Shown piece by piece: positions 16,581-24,886 of a stretch of 45,475 nucleotides of DNA. This DNA comes from Comamonadaceae bacterium. GTDB lineage: Bacteria > Pseudomonadota > Gammaproteobacteria > Burkholderiales > Burkholderiaceae_C. A program made the translations under genes and the position numbers. Where the stretch lies: positions 1 through 45,475 of the forward strand of contig CANFXC010000017.1 of NCBI GenBank assembly GCA_947450765.1, given 5' to 3'. The notes beneath the pieces are model-generated. The model worked only from the letters and a program-made list of their open reading frames with translations. It was not told the origin of the DNA and ran no database searches. Every line of letters begins with the position of its first letter. The stretch's first letter is position 1.

Positions 16581-17369
16581 ATGCAGCCCCCACAAACCCT
16601 CACGCCGACAGACAACGGCATGGCCGCATTCGCCCTTCAGGACAGAGGTGCGCCGCGCAGACCCAAAGGCTTGGTGACTGAAGTTGTCGACAGTTTGGCC
16701 GGCAGCATACGAGAAGGCCAACTGCAGCCAGGCACCAAACTGCCGACCGAAGCCGAAATCATGAGCCATTTCGGCGTTAGCCGGACGGTCGTGCGTGAAG
16801 CCATCTCAAAACTGCAAGCGTCCGCACTGGTTGAAACACGGCACGGCATCGGCACCTTTGTGCTGGCCCCTCAGGACCCCGGCAATTTCAAGATCGCGGC
16901 GGAAGACTTCACCACGATCGCTGATGTGATTTCAGTGTTGGAACTGCGCATCAGCCTAGAGACCGAGACTGCTGGCCTGGCTGCCCTGCGCCGCACGCCT
17001 GACAACTTGCTGGCCATGAAGACCGCACTGGACGCCTTTAAAGTATCGATTCAAGAAGACTCAGATGCCGTGCCGCCTGACTTCCAGTTCCACATGGAAG
17101 TGGCTCATTCGACCGGCAACCGCCACTTTGCCGACTTGATGACCTACCTCGGCACCATGATCATTCCACGCACACGGGTCAACACCACGTTGAACGCACC
17201 CGAGGGCCGGCTGAAGTATTTACAACGCGTCCACAGTGAGCACGAGAACATCTATCAGGCGATTCAACAACAAGATGTCGAGGCAGCCCGGGCGGCTATG
17301 CGCACGCATTTGTCAAACAGCCGCGAGCGCTTGCAAAAAGGCAATAACCTGCACACGATGCAGCCCTAG
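16581..17369 (+). CDS. FadR-subfamily GntR transcriptional regulator
   Basis: A 262-residue regulator. After a poorly conserved leader, residues 33-100 form the GntR winged helix (VTEVVDSLAGSIREGQLQPG, KLPTEAEIMSHFGVSRTVVREAISKL). The FCD effector domain follows, with the metal-binding pattern DFQFHMEVAHSTGN and SEHENIYQAI...MRTHLSN. It is divergent from garL, and the repeated operator points to control of garL and the udh operon by an aldarate or uronate intermediate; this is inference. A TTG three bases upstream (16578) could also serve as start. Confidence 0.85.
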   Translation: MQPPQTLTPTDNGMAAFALQDRGAPRRPKGLVTEVVDSLAGSIREGQLQPGTKLPTEAEIMSHFGVSRTVVREAISKLQASALVETRHGIGTFVLAPQDPGNFKIAAEDFTTIADVISVLELRISLETETAGLAALRRTPDNLLAMKTALDAFKVSIQEDSDAVPPDFQFHMEVAHSTGNRHFADLMTYLGTMIIPRTRVNTTLNAPEGRLKYLQRVHSEHENIYQAIQQQDVEAARAAMRTHLSNSRERLQKGNNLHTMQP

Positions 17370-17389
17370 GCACATCTCAAGCCGGATCA

Positions 17390-17405
17390 ATTGACGACTG
17401 TCAAT
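17390..17405. repeat. Inverted repeat ATTGAC-GACT-GTCAAT
   Basis: Perfect 6-bp arms around a 4-bp centre, 21 bp after the GntR stop codon and 160 bp before the HxlR-like start. No T-run follows, so it is either a weak RNA hairpin or a protein site of the 196-bp gap. Confidence 0.4.
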
Positions 17406-17565
17406 CAGGAAATCCACCAGATAGGTCTGGATTCATTAGCCCTTAAGCTACAAAACCAATAGCAAGGTATCTTCACGCCAGCCAATCTGCGTTATATTCA
17501 TGGCTCAAGCGTGCGCTCATCGAAGCTACGGAAAATTCAAGAAAAAACGAAAGAGGAATAGCTGA

Positions 17566-17895
17566 ATGAGTGCGAAGGAAAACGCAGCGGTGACTCAACT
17601 GCTTGAGTTGCTGGAAGCGCGCTATGCGCTGCGTGTGTTGTGGGCCCTCAAAGACGGTCATCCGCAGACATTTCGGCTTTTACAAGACAGCGTCGGGCAG
17701 ATCACCCCGAACACGCTCAATACACGGATCAAAGAACTTCGCTCGGCCGGCCTGTTGCACCATGACGGCGATGGCTATGTGGTCACGACCCTGGGTGCTG
17801 ACCTCCTGAAACGCCTGACCGAGCTGCCAGCCTTTGCTGCCAAGTGGACGGCCAGCCAAGCCAAAACAAGCCCCGTCAAAAAACCCGCTAAGTGA
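17566..17895 (+). CDS. HxlR-like winged-helix transcriptional regulator
   Basis: A 109-residue single-domain protein. LLELLEARYALRVLWALKDGHPQTFRLLQDSVGQITPNTLNTRIKELRSAGLLHHDGDGYVVTTLG is a winged helix with the helix-turn-helix at about 35-70 and wing at 75-85, as in HxlR proteins. The HxlR N-terminal cysteine is absent, so it is not of the thiol-sensing type. The C-terminal tail is lysine- and proline-rich. AGAGGA precedes the ATG. It is 98 bp upstream of grpE, but the sigma-32 type promoter between them suggests separate transcription. The target is unknown. Confidence 0.7.
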   Translation: MSAKENAAVTQLLELLEARYALRVLWALKDGHPQTFRLLQDSVGQITPNTLNTRIKELRSAGLLHHDGDGYVVTTLGADLLKRLTELPAFAAKWTASQAKTSPVKKPAK

Positions 17896-17933
17896 GTCCA
17901 CATCCAGCGAGGGGCTTTTAATCAATCCCTTGT

Positions 17934-17961
17934 CTTGAAAAGGGCCTTAGCACCCCCAATT
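17934..17961 (+). promoter_or_regulatory. Sigma-32 (heat-shock) type promoter of grpE-dnaK-dnaJ
   Basis: CTTGAAA at 17934-17940 is followed after 13 bp by CCCCAAT (17954-17960), close to the RpoH consensus CTTGAAA-N(11-16)-CCCCATNT. It lies 33 bp before the grpE ATG. No CIRCE element is visible. Confidence 0.8.
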
Positions 17962-17993
17962 GCCTTTCTGATCGCATTTCTCATCAAGTTCCA

Positions 17994-18581
17994 ATGCAAC
18001 AAAAAAACTCACCCGAACAAAATCAAAACCTGACCGGCGCCCCTAGTCCTGAAGAACTCGAAGCGGCGCAAGCCGCCAATGAAGTCGATGCGATGGAGGC
18101 GCTGCCTACCTTACAGTTACAGGCAGAACTACTGGCCTTGCAAGCGAAAAATACAGAATTGGCCGACAACTACTTGCGCGCCAAAGCTGAAGCCGAAAAC
18201 GCCCGTCGCCGGGCTGACGAAGAAATCTCGAAAGCGCGTAAGTTTGCGCTTGAGAGTTTTGCGGAAAGCCTGCTGCCGGTCGCAGACAGCCTAGAAGCGG
18301 GTCTGCAGCTGAAAGAAGCCAATGCCGAGCAAATCCGCGAAGGCACAGAGGCCACGCTGAAGCAGCTCAAGAGCGCACTGGAGCGCAACCGCGTGATGGC
18401 GATTGACCCGGCTGCCGGCACCAAGTTCGATCCGCACCAGCACCAAGCCATCAGCATGGTGCCGCTGCCGGCGGAGTCCACGCAAGAGGCCAACACCGTT
18501 GTCATGGTTCTGCAAAAGGGCTATCTCATCGCTGACCGTGTGCTGCGCCCGGCTCTGGTCACCGTGGCCGCTCCCAAATAA
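17994..18581 (+). CDS. grpE: Nucleotide exchange factor GrpE
   Basis: A 195-residue homodimeric cochaperone that releases ADP from DnaK. An acidic, disordered N-terminus is followed by a long coiled coil at about residues 38-95 ([36 protein letters not shown]) and then the beta-wing domain ([42 protein letters not shown]), which is the family signature. It follows a heat-shock type promoter and leads the grpE-dnaK-dnaJ group. Confidence 0.96.
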   Translation: MQQKNSPEQNQNLTGAPSPEELEAAQAANEVDAMEALPTLQLQAELLALQAKNTELADNYLRAKAEAENARRRADEEISKARKFALESFAESLLPVADSLEAGLQLKEANAEQIREGTEATLKQLKSALERNRVMAIDPAAGTKFDPHQHQAISMVPLPAESTQEANTVVMVLQKGYLIADRVLRPALVTVAAPK

Positions 18582-18747
18582 AACGGACACGGCAAATAAG
18601 CTTTCAACCTAGGTCTTGAAGTTTCAGCACTTAACCTTAAGTCAGCTTCACAGCATCATTCAAACAGTTACATCGCCAGATGAGCAGACCTCAACAACCA
18701 GGTCTTCTGACGGCAGCATCGATTAAAAATAACAGGAGTTAAGCATC

Positions 18748-20688
18748 ATGGGAAGAATCATCGGCATTGACCTCGGAACCACCAACAGCTGCGTTTCCGT
18801 CATGGAGGGCAACACGCCCCGCGTCATTGAAAACTCTGAAGGCGCACGCACGACGCCGTCCATCGTGGCCTACCAAGAAGGTGGCGACGTGCTGGTCGGC
18901 GCTTCAGCCAAACGCCAAGCAGTCACCAACCCGCGCAACACTTTGTACGCGGTCAAGCGTCTGATCGGCCGCAAGTTCGCTGAAAAAGAAGTGCAAAAAG
19001 ACATCGACCTGATGCCTTACAAAATTGTGGCTGCTGACAACGGTGACGCTTGGGTGCAAGTGCACGACAAGCAACTCTCGGCTCAACAGGTCAGCGCAGA
19101 CATCTTGCGCAAGATGAAGAAAACCGCTGAAGACTATCTGGGTGAAGCCGTCACAGAAGCCGTCATCACTGTACCGGCCTACTTCAACGATGCACAGCGT
19201 CAAGCCACCAAAGACGCTGGCCGCATTGCCGGTCTGGACGTCAAACGCATCATCAACGAGCCGACGGCAGCTGCTTTGGCCTTTGGTCTGGACAAGCAAG
19301 AAAAAGGCGATCGCAAGATCGCTGTGTATGACTTGGGCGGCGGTACCTTCGACATCTCCATCATCGAAATTGCTGACGTCGACGGCGAAAAACAATTCGA
19401 AGTGCTGTCGACCAACGGCGACACCTTTTTGGGCGGCGAAGACTTCGACCAGCGCATCATCGACTTCATCATCGACGAGTTCAAGAAAGAATCCGGCGTC
19501 AACTTAAAAAGCGACGTGCTGGCACTGCAGCGCCTGAAAGAAGCCGCTGAAAAAGCCAAGATCGAGCTGTCCAGCAGCGCCCAGACCGACATCAACCTGC
19601 CTTACATCACGGCTGATGCATCGGGCCCGAAACACCTGAACATCAAGATGACACGCGCCAAGCTGGAAAGCTTGGTTGACGAGTTGATCGAGCGCACGAT
19701 TGCACCTTGCCGCATGGCCGTCAAAGACGCTGGCATTGACGTCAGCGCTATCCATGACGTGATTTTGGTCGGCGGCATGACCCGCATGCCCAAGGTCCAA
19801 GAGAAGGTCAAAGAATTCTTCGGCCGTGAGCCACGCAAAGACGTCAACCCTGACGAAGCCGTCGCCGTTGGCGCCGCCATTCAGGGCCAAGTGCTGTCGG
19901 GTGACCGCACCGACGTCTTGCTGCTGGACGTGACACCGCTGTCCCTGGGTATCGAAACCATGGGCGGCGTCATGACCAAAATGATCAAGAAGAACACGAC
20001 CATCCCGACCAAGTTCGCACAGACCTTTTCGACGGCTGAAGACAACCAGCCCGCAGTGACCATCAAAGTGTTTCAGGGTGAACGCGAGATCGCTTCCGGC
20101 AACAAAGGCCTTGGCGAATTCAACCTTGAAGGTATTCCACCAGCAGCCCGTGGCACGCCACAAATTGAAGTGTCGTTTGACATCGACGCCAACGGCATCT
20201 TGCACGTCGGCGCCAAAGACAAAGGCACCGGCAAGGAAAACAAGATCACCATCAAGGCCAACTCCGGTTTGACCGAAGCTGAGATTCAGCAGATGGTGAA
20301 AGACGCTGAACTCAATGCAGCCTCCGACAAAGAAAAAGTCGAGTTCGTTCAAGCCAAGAACAATGCAGAGGCAATGGTCCACAGCGTGCGTAAGTCCTTG
20401 GTCGAGTACGGCGACAAGCTGGACGCTGGCGAGAAAGAAAAAATCGAAACCGCCATCAGCGACATGGAAGAGGCCCTCAAAGGCGAAGACAAAGCCGCCA
20501 TTGATGCCAAGAACGCTGCCTTGATGGAAGCCAGCCAGAAGTTGGGCGAAAAAATGTACGCCGACATGCAAGCCAGCCAAGCGGAACAAACCGCAGCAGC
20601 GGGTCCAAGTGGTGCGGCTGGCAACGACGCCAAAGCAGCCGACGATAATGTCGTTGACGCCGAAGTCAAAGAAGTCAAAAAGGGTTAA
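18748..20688 (+). CDS. dnaK: Molecular chaperone DnaK (Hsp70)
   Basis: A 646-residue Hsp70. The three family signatures are present: [12 protein letters not shown] at the N-terminus, [14 protein letters not shown] near 195 and [14 protein letters not shown] near 335. The interdomain linker [19 protein letters not shown] comes before the substrate-binding domain, and the C-terminal tail ends in an acidic and lysine-rich stretch. AGGAG precedes the ATG. The 166-bp gap after grpE holds no convincing second heat-shock promoter. It works with DnaJ and GrpE in protein folding and in limiting the heat-shock response. Confidence 0.98.
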   Translation: MGRIIGIDLGTTNSCVSVMEGNTPRVIENSEGARTTPSIVAYQEGGDVLVGASAKRQAVTNPRNTLYAVKRLIGRKFAEKEVQKDIDLMPYKIVAADNGDAWVQVHDKQLSAQQVSADILRKMKKTAEDYLGEAVTEAVITVPAYFNDAQRQATKDAGRIAGLDVKRIINEPTAAALAFGLDKQEKGDRKIAVYDLGGGTFDISIIEIADVDGEKQFEVLSTNGDTFLGGEDFDQRIIDFIIDEFKKESGVNLKSDVLALQRLKEAAEKAKIELSSSAQTDINLPYITADASGPKHLNIKMTRAKLESLVDELIERTIAPCRMAVKDAGIDVSAIHDVILVGGMTRMPKVQEKVKEFFGREPRKDVNPDEAVAVGAAIQGQVLSGDRTDVLLLDVTPLSLGIETMGGVMTKMIKKNTTIPTKFAQTFSTAEDNQPAVTIKVFQGEREIASGNKGLGEFNLEGIPPAARGTPQIEVSFDIDANGILHVGAKDKGTGKENKITIKANSGLTEAEIQQMVKDAELNAASDKEKVEFVQAKNNAEAMVHSVRKSLVEYGDKLDAGEKEKIETAISDMEEALKGEDKAAIDAKNAALMEASQKLGEKMYADMQASQAEQTAAAGPSGAAGNDAKAADDNVVDAEVKEVKKG

Positions 20689-20718
20689 ACCTTTCTTCGG
20701 GCCTCGGCCCGTTGCCTC

Positions 20719-20754
20719 AAAGCGGAATCAAGGGCTGAGCCCGGATTCCGCTTT
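20719..20754 (+). terminator. Large hairpin between dnaK and dnaJ
   Basis: The 11-bp perfect arms AAAGCGGAATC (20719-20729) and GATTCCGCTTT (20744-20754) enclose a second short stem GGG/CCC. The right arm ends in TTT then CC, so termination would be partial. Lying 31 bp after dnaK, it would make DnaK more abundant than DnaJ. Confidence 0.7.
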
Positions 20755-20801
20755 CCTGCTTCCGGATACCCCCGAATTATTTTCACTGAACACGCAGTTT
20801 C

Positions 20802-21938
20802 ATGGCCAAAAAAGATTATTACGACACGCTGGGTGTAGCAAAAAACGCCAGCGAAGAGGACATCAAAAAAGCGTATCGCAAACTGGCGATGAAGCATCAC
20901 CCTGACCGCAATCAAGGTGATGGCTCCAAGGCATCTGAAGAAAAATTCAAAGAAGCCAAAGAAGCCTATGAGATGCTGTCGGACGCCAACAAGCGTGCTG
21001 CTTACGACCAGTATGGCCATGCAGGCGTTGACCCCAATCGGGGCGGCGGCGGCGGTGGACCGGAAGGTTTTGGCGGCTTTGCCGAGGCCTTCGGCGATAT
21101 TTTTGGCGATGTGATGGGCGGCCGCAACCAGCAGCGCGCTGGACGGCAAGCCTTTCGCGGTGGCGATCTCAGCTACGCGATGGAGGTCACTCTGGAGGAA
21201 GCCGCCAGTGGCAAAGATGCGCAAATTCGCATTCCCAGCTGGGACGACTGCCGCACCTGCCAAGGCAGCGGCGCCAAACCAGGCACCAAGGTCGCGACTT
21301 GCACCACCTGCCACGGCCACGGTGTGGTGCAAATGCGCCAAGGCTTTTTCAGCGTTCAGCAAAACTGCCCGCAGTGCAAAGGCACCGGCAAACTCATTCC
21401 CGAACCCTGCGTGGCTTGCCACGGTGTTGGCAAGACCAAAACCAACAAGACCCTCGAAGTCAAAATTCCAGGCGGCATTGACGACGGCATGCGCATTCGC
21501 TCCACCGGCAATGGCGAGCCGGGTACCAATGGCGGTCCACCCGGCGACCTCTACATTGAAATTCGTATCAAGAAGCACGACATTTTTGAGCGCGAAGGCG
21601 ACGACCTGCATTGCGTTGTGCCCATCAGTTTTCCGCGTGCAGCGCTCGGCGGTGAGATCGAAGTGCCGACGCTTTCAGGCAAAGCGGCCATCGACATTCC
21701 GGAAGGCACACAAGCCGGCAAGCAATTCCGGCTGCGTGGCAAGGGCATCAAAGGCGTGCGGTCTAGCTACCCGGGAGACCTCTACTGCCACATCGCCGTC
21801 GAAACACCCGTGAAGTTGAGCGAGCACCAACGCAAGCTGCTAAAGGAATTGGAAGAGTCGCTGAAAAAAGGCGGGGCCAAGCACTCCCCCACGGAAGAAG
21901 GCTGGACCGACAAGCTGAAGAACTTCTTCAACGCCTGA
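20802..21938 (+). CDS. dnaJ: Chaperone DnaJ (Hsp40)
   Basis: A 378-residue type I J-protein that stimulates the DnaK ATPase and presents substrates. The J domain has MKHHPDRN with the essential His-Pro-Asp near residue 33. A Gly/Phe-rich region (about 75-110) follows. The zinc domain holds four CxxCxGxG repeats: [24 protein letters not shown] and CVACHGVG. C-terminal substrate domains complete the usual length. It is co-directional with dnaK, separated by the hairpin described above. Confidence 0.98.
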   Translation: MAKKDYYDTLGVAKNASEEDIKKAYRKLAMKHHPDRNQGDGSKASEEKFKEAKEAYEMLSDANKRAAYDQYGHAGVDPNRGGGGGGPEGFGGFAEAFGDIFGDVMGGRNQQRAGRQAFRGGDLSYAMEVTLEEAASGKDAQIRIPSWDDCRTCQGSGAKPGTKVATCTTCHGHGVVQMRQGFFSVQQNCPQCKGTGKLIPEPCVACHGVGKTKTNKTLEVKIPGGIDDGMRIRSTGNGEPGTNGGPPGDLYIEIRIKKHDIFEREGDDLHCVVPISFPRAALGGEIEVPTLSGKAAIDIPEGTQAGKQFRLRGKGIKGVRSSYPGDLYCHIAVETPVKLSEHQRKLLKELEESLKKGGAKHSPTEEGWTDKLKNFFNA

Positions 21939-22079
21939 TCGGTCGCCTAGATCCTTAGACCTCCCTACGGGAAGCGCGCGAAAGACCTTGGGCGGTGACT
22001 GCAACCGTCAATGGCCCCTGCGCGCGTCGGTGGTCTGCCCTATAGTTTGCAATCTTTCAAACTAACGCACCCGATCCCC

Positions 22080-23198
22080 ATGAAAACAAAAGCAGCTGTC
22101 GCCTGGAAGTCAGGCCAACCCCTGACCATTGAAACCGTTGACCTGCAAGGCCCGAAATTTGGCGAGGTGCTGATCGAGATCAAGGCCACCGGCATTTGCC
22201 ATACCGACTATTACACACTCTCAGGCGCAGACCCGGAAGGCATTTTCCCGGCGATTTTGGGCCATGAAGGCGCTGGTATTGTGGTTGACGTTGGCCCAGG
22301 CGTGACCTCGCTGCAAAAAGGCGACCACGTCATTCCGCTCTACACCCCGGAGTGCCGCCAGTGCAAATACTGCCTGTCGCGCAAGACCAATTTGTGCCAG
22401 CTGATTCGCGGCACGCAGGGCAAGGGTTTGATGCCCGACGCCACCAGCCGCTTCAGCCTGAATGGTGAGCCGATCTTCCATTACATGGGCACCTCGACCT
22501 TCAGCAACTACACCGTCGCCCCTGAAATCTCGCTGGCCAAAATCCGCAAGGACGCGCCGTTTGACAAGGTCTGCTACATCGGCTGCGGCGTCACCACCGG
22601 CATTGGTGCCGTGCTGTTCACGGCCAAGGTCGAAGCCGGCGCCAACGTGGTGGTCTTTGGTCTGGGCGGCATTGGCCTGAACGTGATTCAAGGTGCCAAG
22701 ATGGTCGGCGCCGACAAGATCATCGGCGTTGATTTGAACCCCGAGCGTGAAGCCATGGCCCGCAAATTCGGCATGACGCACTTCTTGAACCCCAAAGCGA
22801 TTGAAGCGGCCGGCGGCAACCTGGTCGACGCGATTGTGCAACTGACCGACGGCGGCGCTGACTACAGCTTCGAGTGCATCGGCAACACCAAGGTGATGCG
22901 TCAGGCGCTCGAATGCACGCACAAAGGTTGGGGCCGCAGCATCATCATCGGCGTGGCCGAAGCCGGTGCCGAAATCAGCACTCGTCCGTTCCAGTTGGTG
23001 ACCGGCCGCAAATGGGAAGGCTCAGCCTTTGGCGGCGCACGCGGTCGCACCGACGTGCCAAAGATCGTCGACTGGTACATGGAAGGCAAGATCAACATCG
23101 ACGACTTGATCACCCACACCATGCCGCTGGAAGACATCAACAAAGGCTTTGAGTTGATGAAAAGCGGCGAGTCGATTCGCGGCGTTGTGCTGTTTTAG
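22080..23198 (+). CDS. frmA: S-(hydroxymethyl)glutathione dehydrogenase / class III alcohol dehydrogenase
   Basis: A 372-residue zinc alcohol dehydrogenase that oxidises the glutathione adduct of formaldehyde with NAD+, and also acts in S-nitrosoglutathione reduction. Catalytic zinc ligands lie in GICHTDYYTL and GHEGAGIV; the structural zinc cysteines are in CRQCKYCLSRKTNLC. VFGLGGIGLNVIQGAKMVGA is the nucleotide site, and GRKWEGSAFGGARGRTDVP is typical of class III. The ATG at 22080 is chosen from family alignment; the longer frame to 22011 is rejected. No S-formylglutathione hydrolase gene follows, unlike many proteobacteria. Confidence 0.96.
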   Translation: MKTKAAVAWKSGQPLTIETVDLQGPKFGEVLIEIKATGICHTDYYTLSGADPEGIFPAILGHEGAGIVVDVGPGVTSLQKGDHVIPLYTPECRQCKYCLSRKTNLCQLIRGTQGKGLMPDATSRFSLNGEPIFHYMGTSTFSNYTVAPEISLAKIRKDAPFDKVCYIGCGVTTGIGAVLFTAKVEAGANVVVFGLGGIGLNVIQGAKMVGADKIIGVDLNPEREAMARKFGMTHFLNPKAIEAAGGNLVDAIVQLTDGGADYSFECIGNTKVMRQALECTHKGWGRSIIIGVAEAGAEISTRPFQLVTGRKWEGSAFGGARGRTDVPKIVDWYMEGKINIDDLITHTMPLEDINKGFELMKSGESIRGVVLF

Positions 23199-23215
23199 GT
23201 CAGGCAGCCCGGCTG

Positions 23216-23980
23216 TCAGAGCTGAAACAAGCTGCCTTTGCCAACCATCCGCCGTGTGTCTATACCGGCAAGCTTCAAAGCTTTCCAGACCACGGTGGCA
23301 ATGGTGTCGTAAACAGGAACACCAAACTCAGCCTCCAGCTCGGGCACCAGCGGTGCGCCACGCAAATTCGTACAAAAAATGGCAACCGCTTCGGGTCGCT
23401 TGTCAGCCGGGCCGGACATCACGGCACGCACCATCTCTCGGATTTGCTCGTCACTGACTTCTGAGAACGAAAAATTGTCTTGCAGTCCTAAGTGGCGCTC
23501 GGCCACGCAGTCAATGCCTTCTTGCGCATAGTTACCGACAATCGCGGCTTGAACGTCGGCCCGGTAAGGGGTCACCAAACCAAGGCGGCGAACCGACGTG
23601 GCCTGCAAAATTTCATTCAAGGCCAGCACTGACGTGCACGCCAGAGCGCCGGTCGTGCGTTCAATGGCGGCGCACAGCTGACGGTCTGACTCAAAACCCA
23701 ACCAGCCTGAAGATGTGCCGTTCCAGCTGATCACTTGGCAGCGGGCATGCGAGAGCAATTCGGCAGCCGCCAATATTTCCCGGTTGTCAAACTGAGCCAA
23801 AGCCCCCGCTGACAAAGCGATTTCAGTCACCCGAAAGCGACCAAAATGCGCACTGACTTCGGGTAGGTCAGAAAGCATGGCCGCAGTGACGGGCTCCAAA
23901 ACGGTATTGGACGAAGGGGTCAGCATCCCCAAAAGAATACGCGTGAGAGGTGCTGTAGCCGGTGTGTCGTTGAAGTTCAT
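23216..23980 (-). CDS. Arylmalonate decarboxylase / maleate cis-trans isomerase-like protein
   Basis: A 254-residue member of the Asp/Glu racemase superfamily. GMLTPSSNTVLEPV at 18-31 is the N-terminal signature of the maleate isomerase/arylmalonate decarboxylase group. The first half-site reads SWNGTSSGW (Gly88-Thr-Ser90), as in arylmalonate decarboxylase, where maleate isomerase has a catalytic cysteine. The second half-site keeps a cysteine, Cys203 in FCTNLRG. With a single cysteine, decarboxylation or one-base isomerisation is more likely than two-base racemisation. The ATG at 23980 is favoured over 24007 by family length. It diverges from a GntR gene, so it belongs with the first heterocycle island; its substrate is unknown. 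Confidence 0.75.
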   Translation of the reverse strand: MNFNDTPATAPLTRILLGMLTPSSNTVLEPVTAAMLSDLPEVSAHFGRFRVTEIALSAGALAQFDNREILAAAELLSHARCQVISWNGTSSGWLGFESDRQLCAAIERTTGALACTSVLALNEILQATSVRRLGLVTPYRADVQAAIVGNYAQEGIDCVAERHLGLQDNFSFSEVSDEQIREMVRAVMSGPADKRPEAVAIFCTNLRGAPLVPELEAEFGVPVYDTIATVVWKALKLAGIDTRRMVGKGSLFQL

Positions 23981-24047
23981 AAGTGAGTCCATCAAAGCCA
24001 GAAGCATGCCAGCTTGCTTTTAAACAAGGCCCGATCCAGGCATCAAT

Positions 24048-24078
24048 GGATACGATCAGCTACGATTCTTGTATCCAG
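24048..24078. promoter_or_regulatory. Operator pair upstream of the GntR gene (TGGATAC / GTATCCA)
   Basis: TGGATAC at 24048-24054 and GTATCCA at 24072-24078 form an inverted pair with a 17-bp spacer. The second copy sits in TTGTATCCAG. They lie in the divergent region between the decarboxylase-like gene and the GntR gene, 58-88 bp before the latter. The same element recurs at four other sites in this island, suggesting autoregulation. Confidence 0.6.
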
Positions 24079-24135
24079 AAAATTTCAGTCTCAGCTGTTC
24101 GAGCGTGCACGACTCTTGCTCTAGCCTACCCATCC

Positions 24136-24867
24136 ATGACAAAACCTAAAGCCAACGCCGCCAAACCTGTGCCTCCAGCCGGCCGCCGCGCTGCAACGCA
24201 AGCCGATATTCACCAGCGTATTTACGATGCAATTGTTGAGCACCGGCTGCTCCCGGGTACCAAGCTGTCAGAAGAACGGGTGGCCGAACTTTTTGCCGTG
24301 AGCCGGACACAGGTGCGTGGCGCATTGCAGCGCTTGGCTGTCGAACAGCTGATCACGCAAGTCCCCAACCGAGGCGCGTTTGTCACCACCCCTACTGCAG
24401 AAGAAGCCCAAGATGTGCTGTCTGTCAGGCGTACTTTAGAGCCCGCAGGCGTAGCGCGACTGATAGAGCGCATTGCCGCAGGCAAGGCGCCAAGCGCCGT
24501 CAAAGATTTGCGGGCACTGGTCAAGCGTGAGCATCAAGCACATGCGCAGGGAGACCGGCGTCAGACGGTGCGCTTGTCAGGCGACTTTCATGTGCTGCTG
24601 GCCGAATTATCCGGAAGCAGCATCTTGGCGCGGCTCATGAGAGAGCTCACGCCACTGACTTGTCTGGCCATCCTGACTTTCGAGGCACCGACCTCCACCG
24701 CCTGCCCGAATGACGAGCACGAACTGTTGATCGACGCGATCGAAGCTGGCGATGCGTTGGGTGCAGAGCGGCTCATGATCGACCATCTGAAACACATCGA
24801 AAACGCCCTGAAGCTCGATGCGCATCAAGTGCAGGAAGTTGACCTTGCCGACGTGCTTTTTGGCTGA
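24136..24867 (+). CDS. GntR family (FCD) transcriptional regulator of the heterocycle island
   Basis: A 243-residue regulator. Residues 20-90 are the GntR winged helix (ADIHQRIYDAIVEHRLLPGTK, LSEERVAELFAVSRTQVRGAL, PNRGAFVTTP). The FCD domain follows with SGDFHVLLAEL and NDEHELLIDAIEAGDALGAERLMIDHLKHIE, which supply the acidic and histidine metal or ligand residues. The frame extends to 23983, but the ATG at 24136 gives usual length. The repeated TTGTATCCAA element at its own and neighbouring promoters is its probable operator. The inducer is unknown, probably a ring-opened amide or carboxylate. Confidence 0.85.
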   Translation: MTKPKANAAKPVPPAGRRAATQADIHQRIYDAIVEHRLLPGTKLSEERVAELFAVSRTQVRGALQRLAVEQLITQVPNRGAFVTTPTAEEAQDVLSVRRTLEPAGVARLIERIAAGKAPSAVKDLRALVKREHQAHAQGDRRQTVRLSGDFHVLLAELSGSSILARLMRELTPLTCLAILTFEAPTSTACPNDEHELLIDAIEAGDALGAERLMIDHLKHIENALKLDAHQVQEVDLADVLFG

Positions 24868-24886
24868 GCCGCTCGGCAGACCCAAC

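Noticed and set aside
18614-18640. CTTGAAG as a second heat-shock promoter before dnaK
   Set aside because: No CCCCAT-like -10 occurs at the proper distance.
19504-20589. 361-codon minus-strand open frame across dnaK
   Set aside because: It is the antisense shadow of a strongly conserved gene and shows no family motif. The same holds for the long minus-strand frames at 1017-2168, 20685-21611 and 31161-32204.
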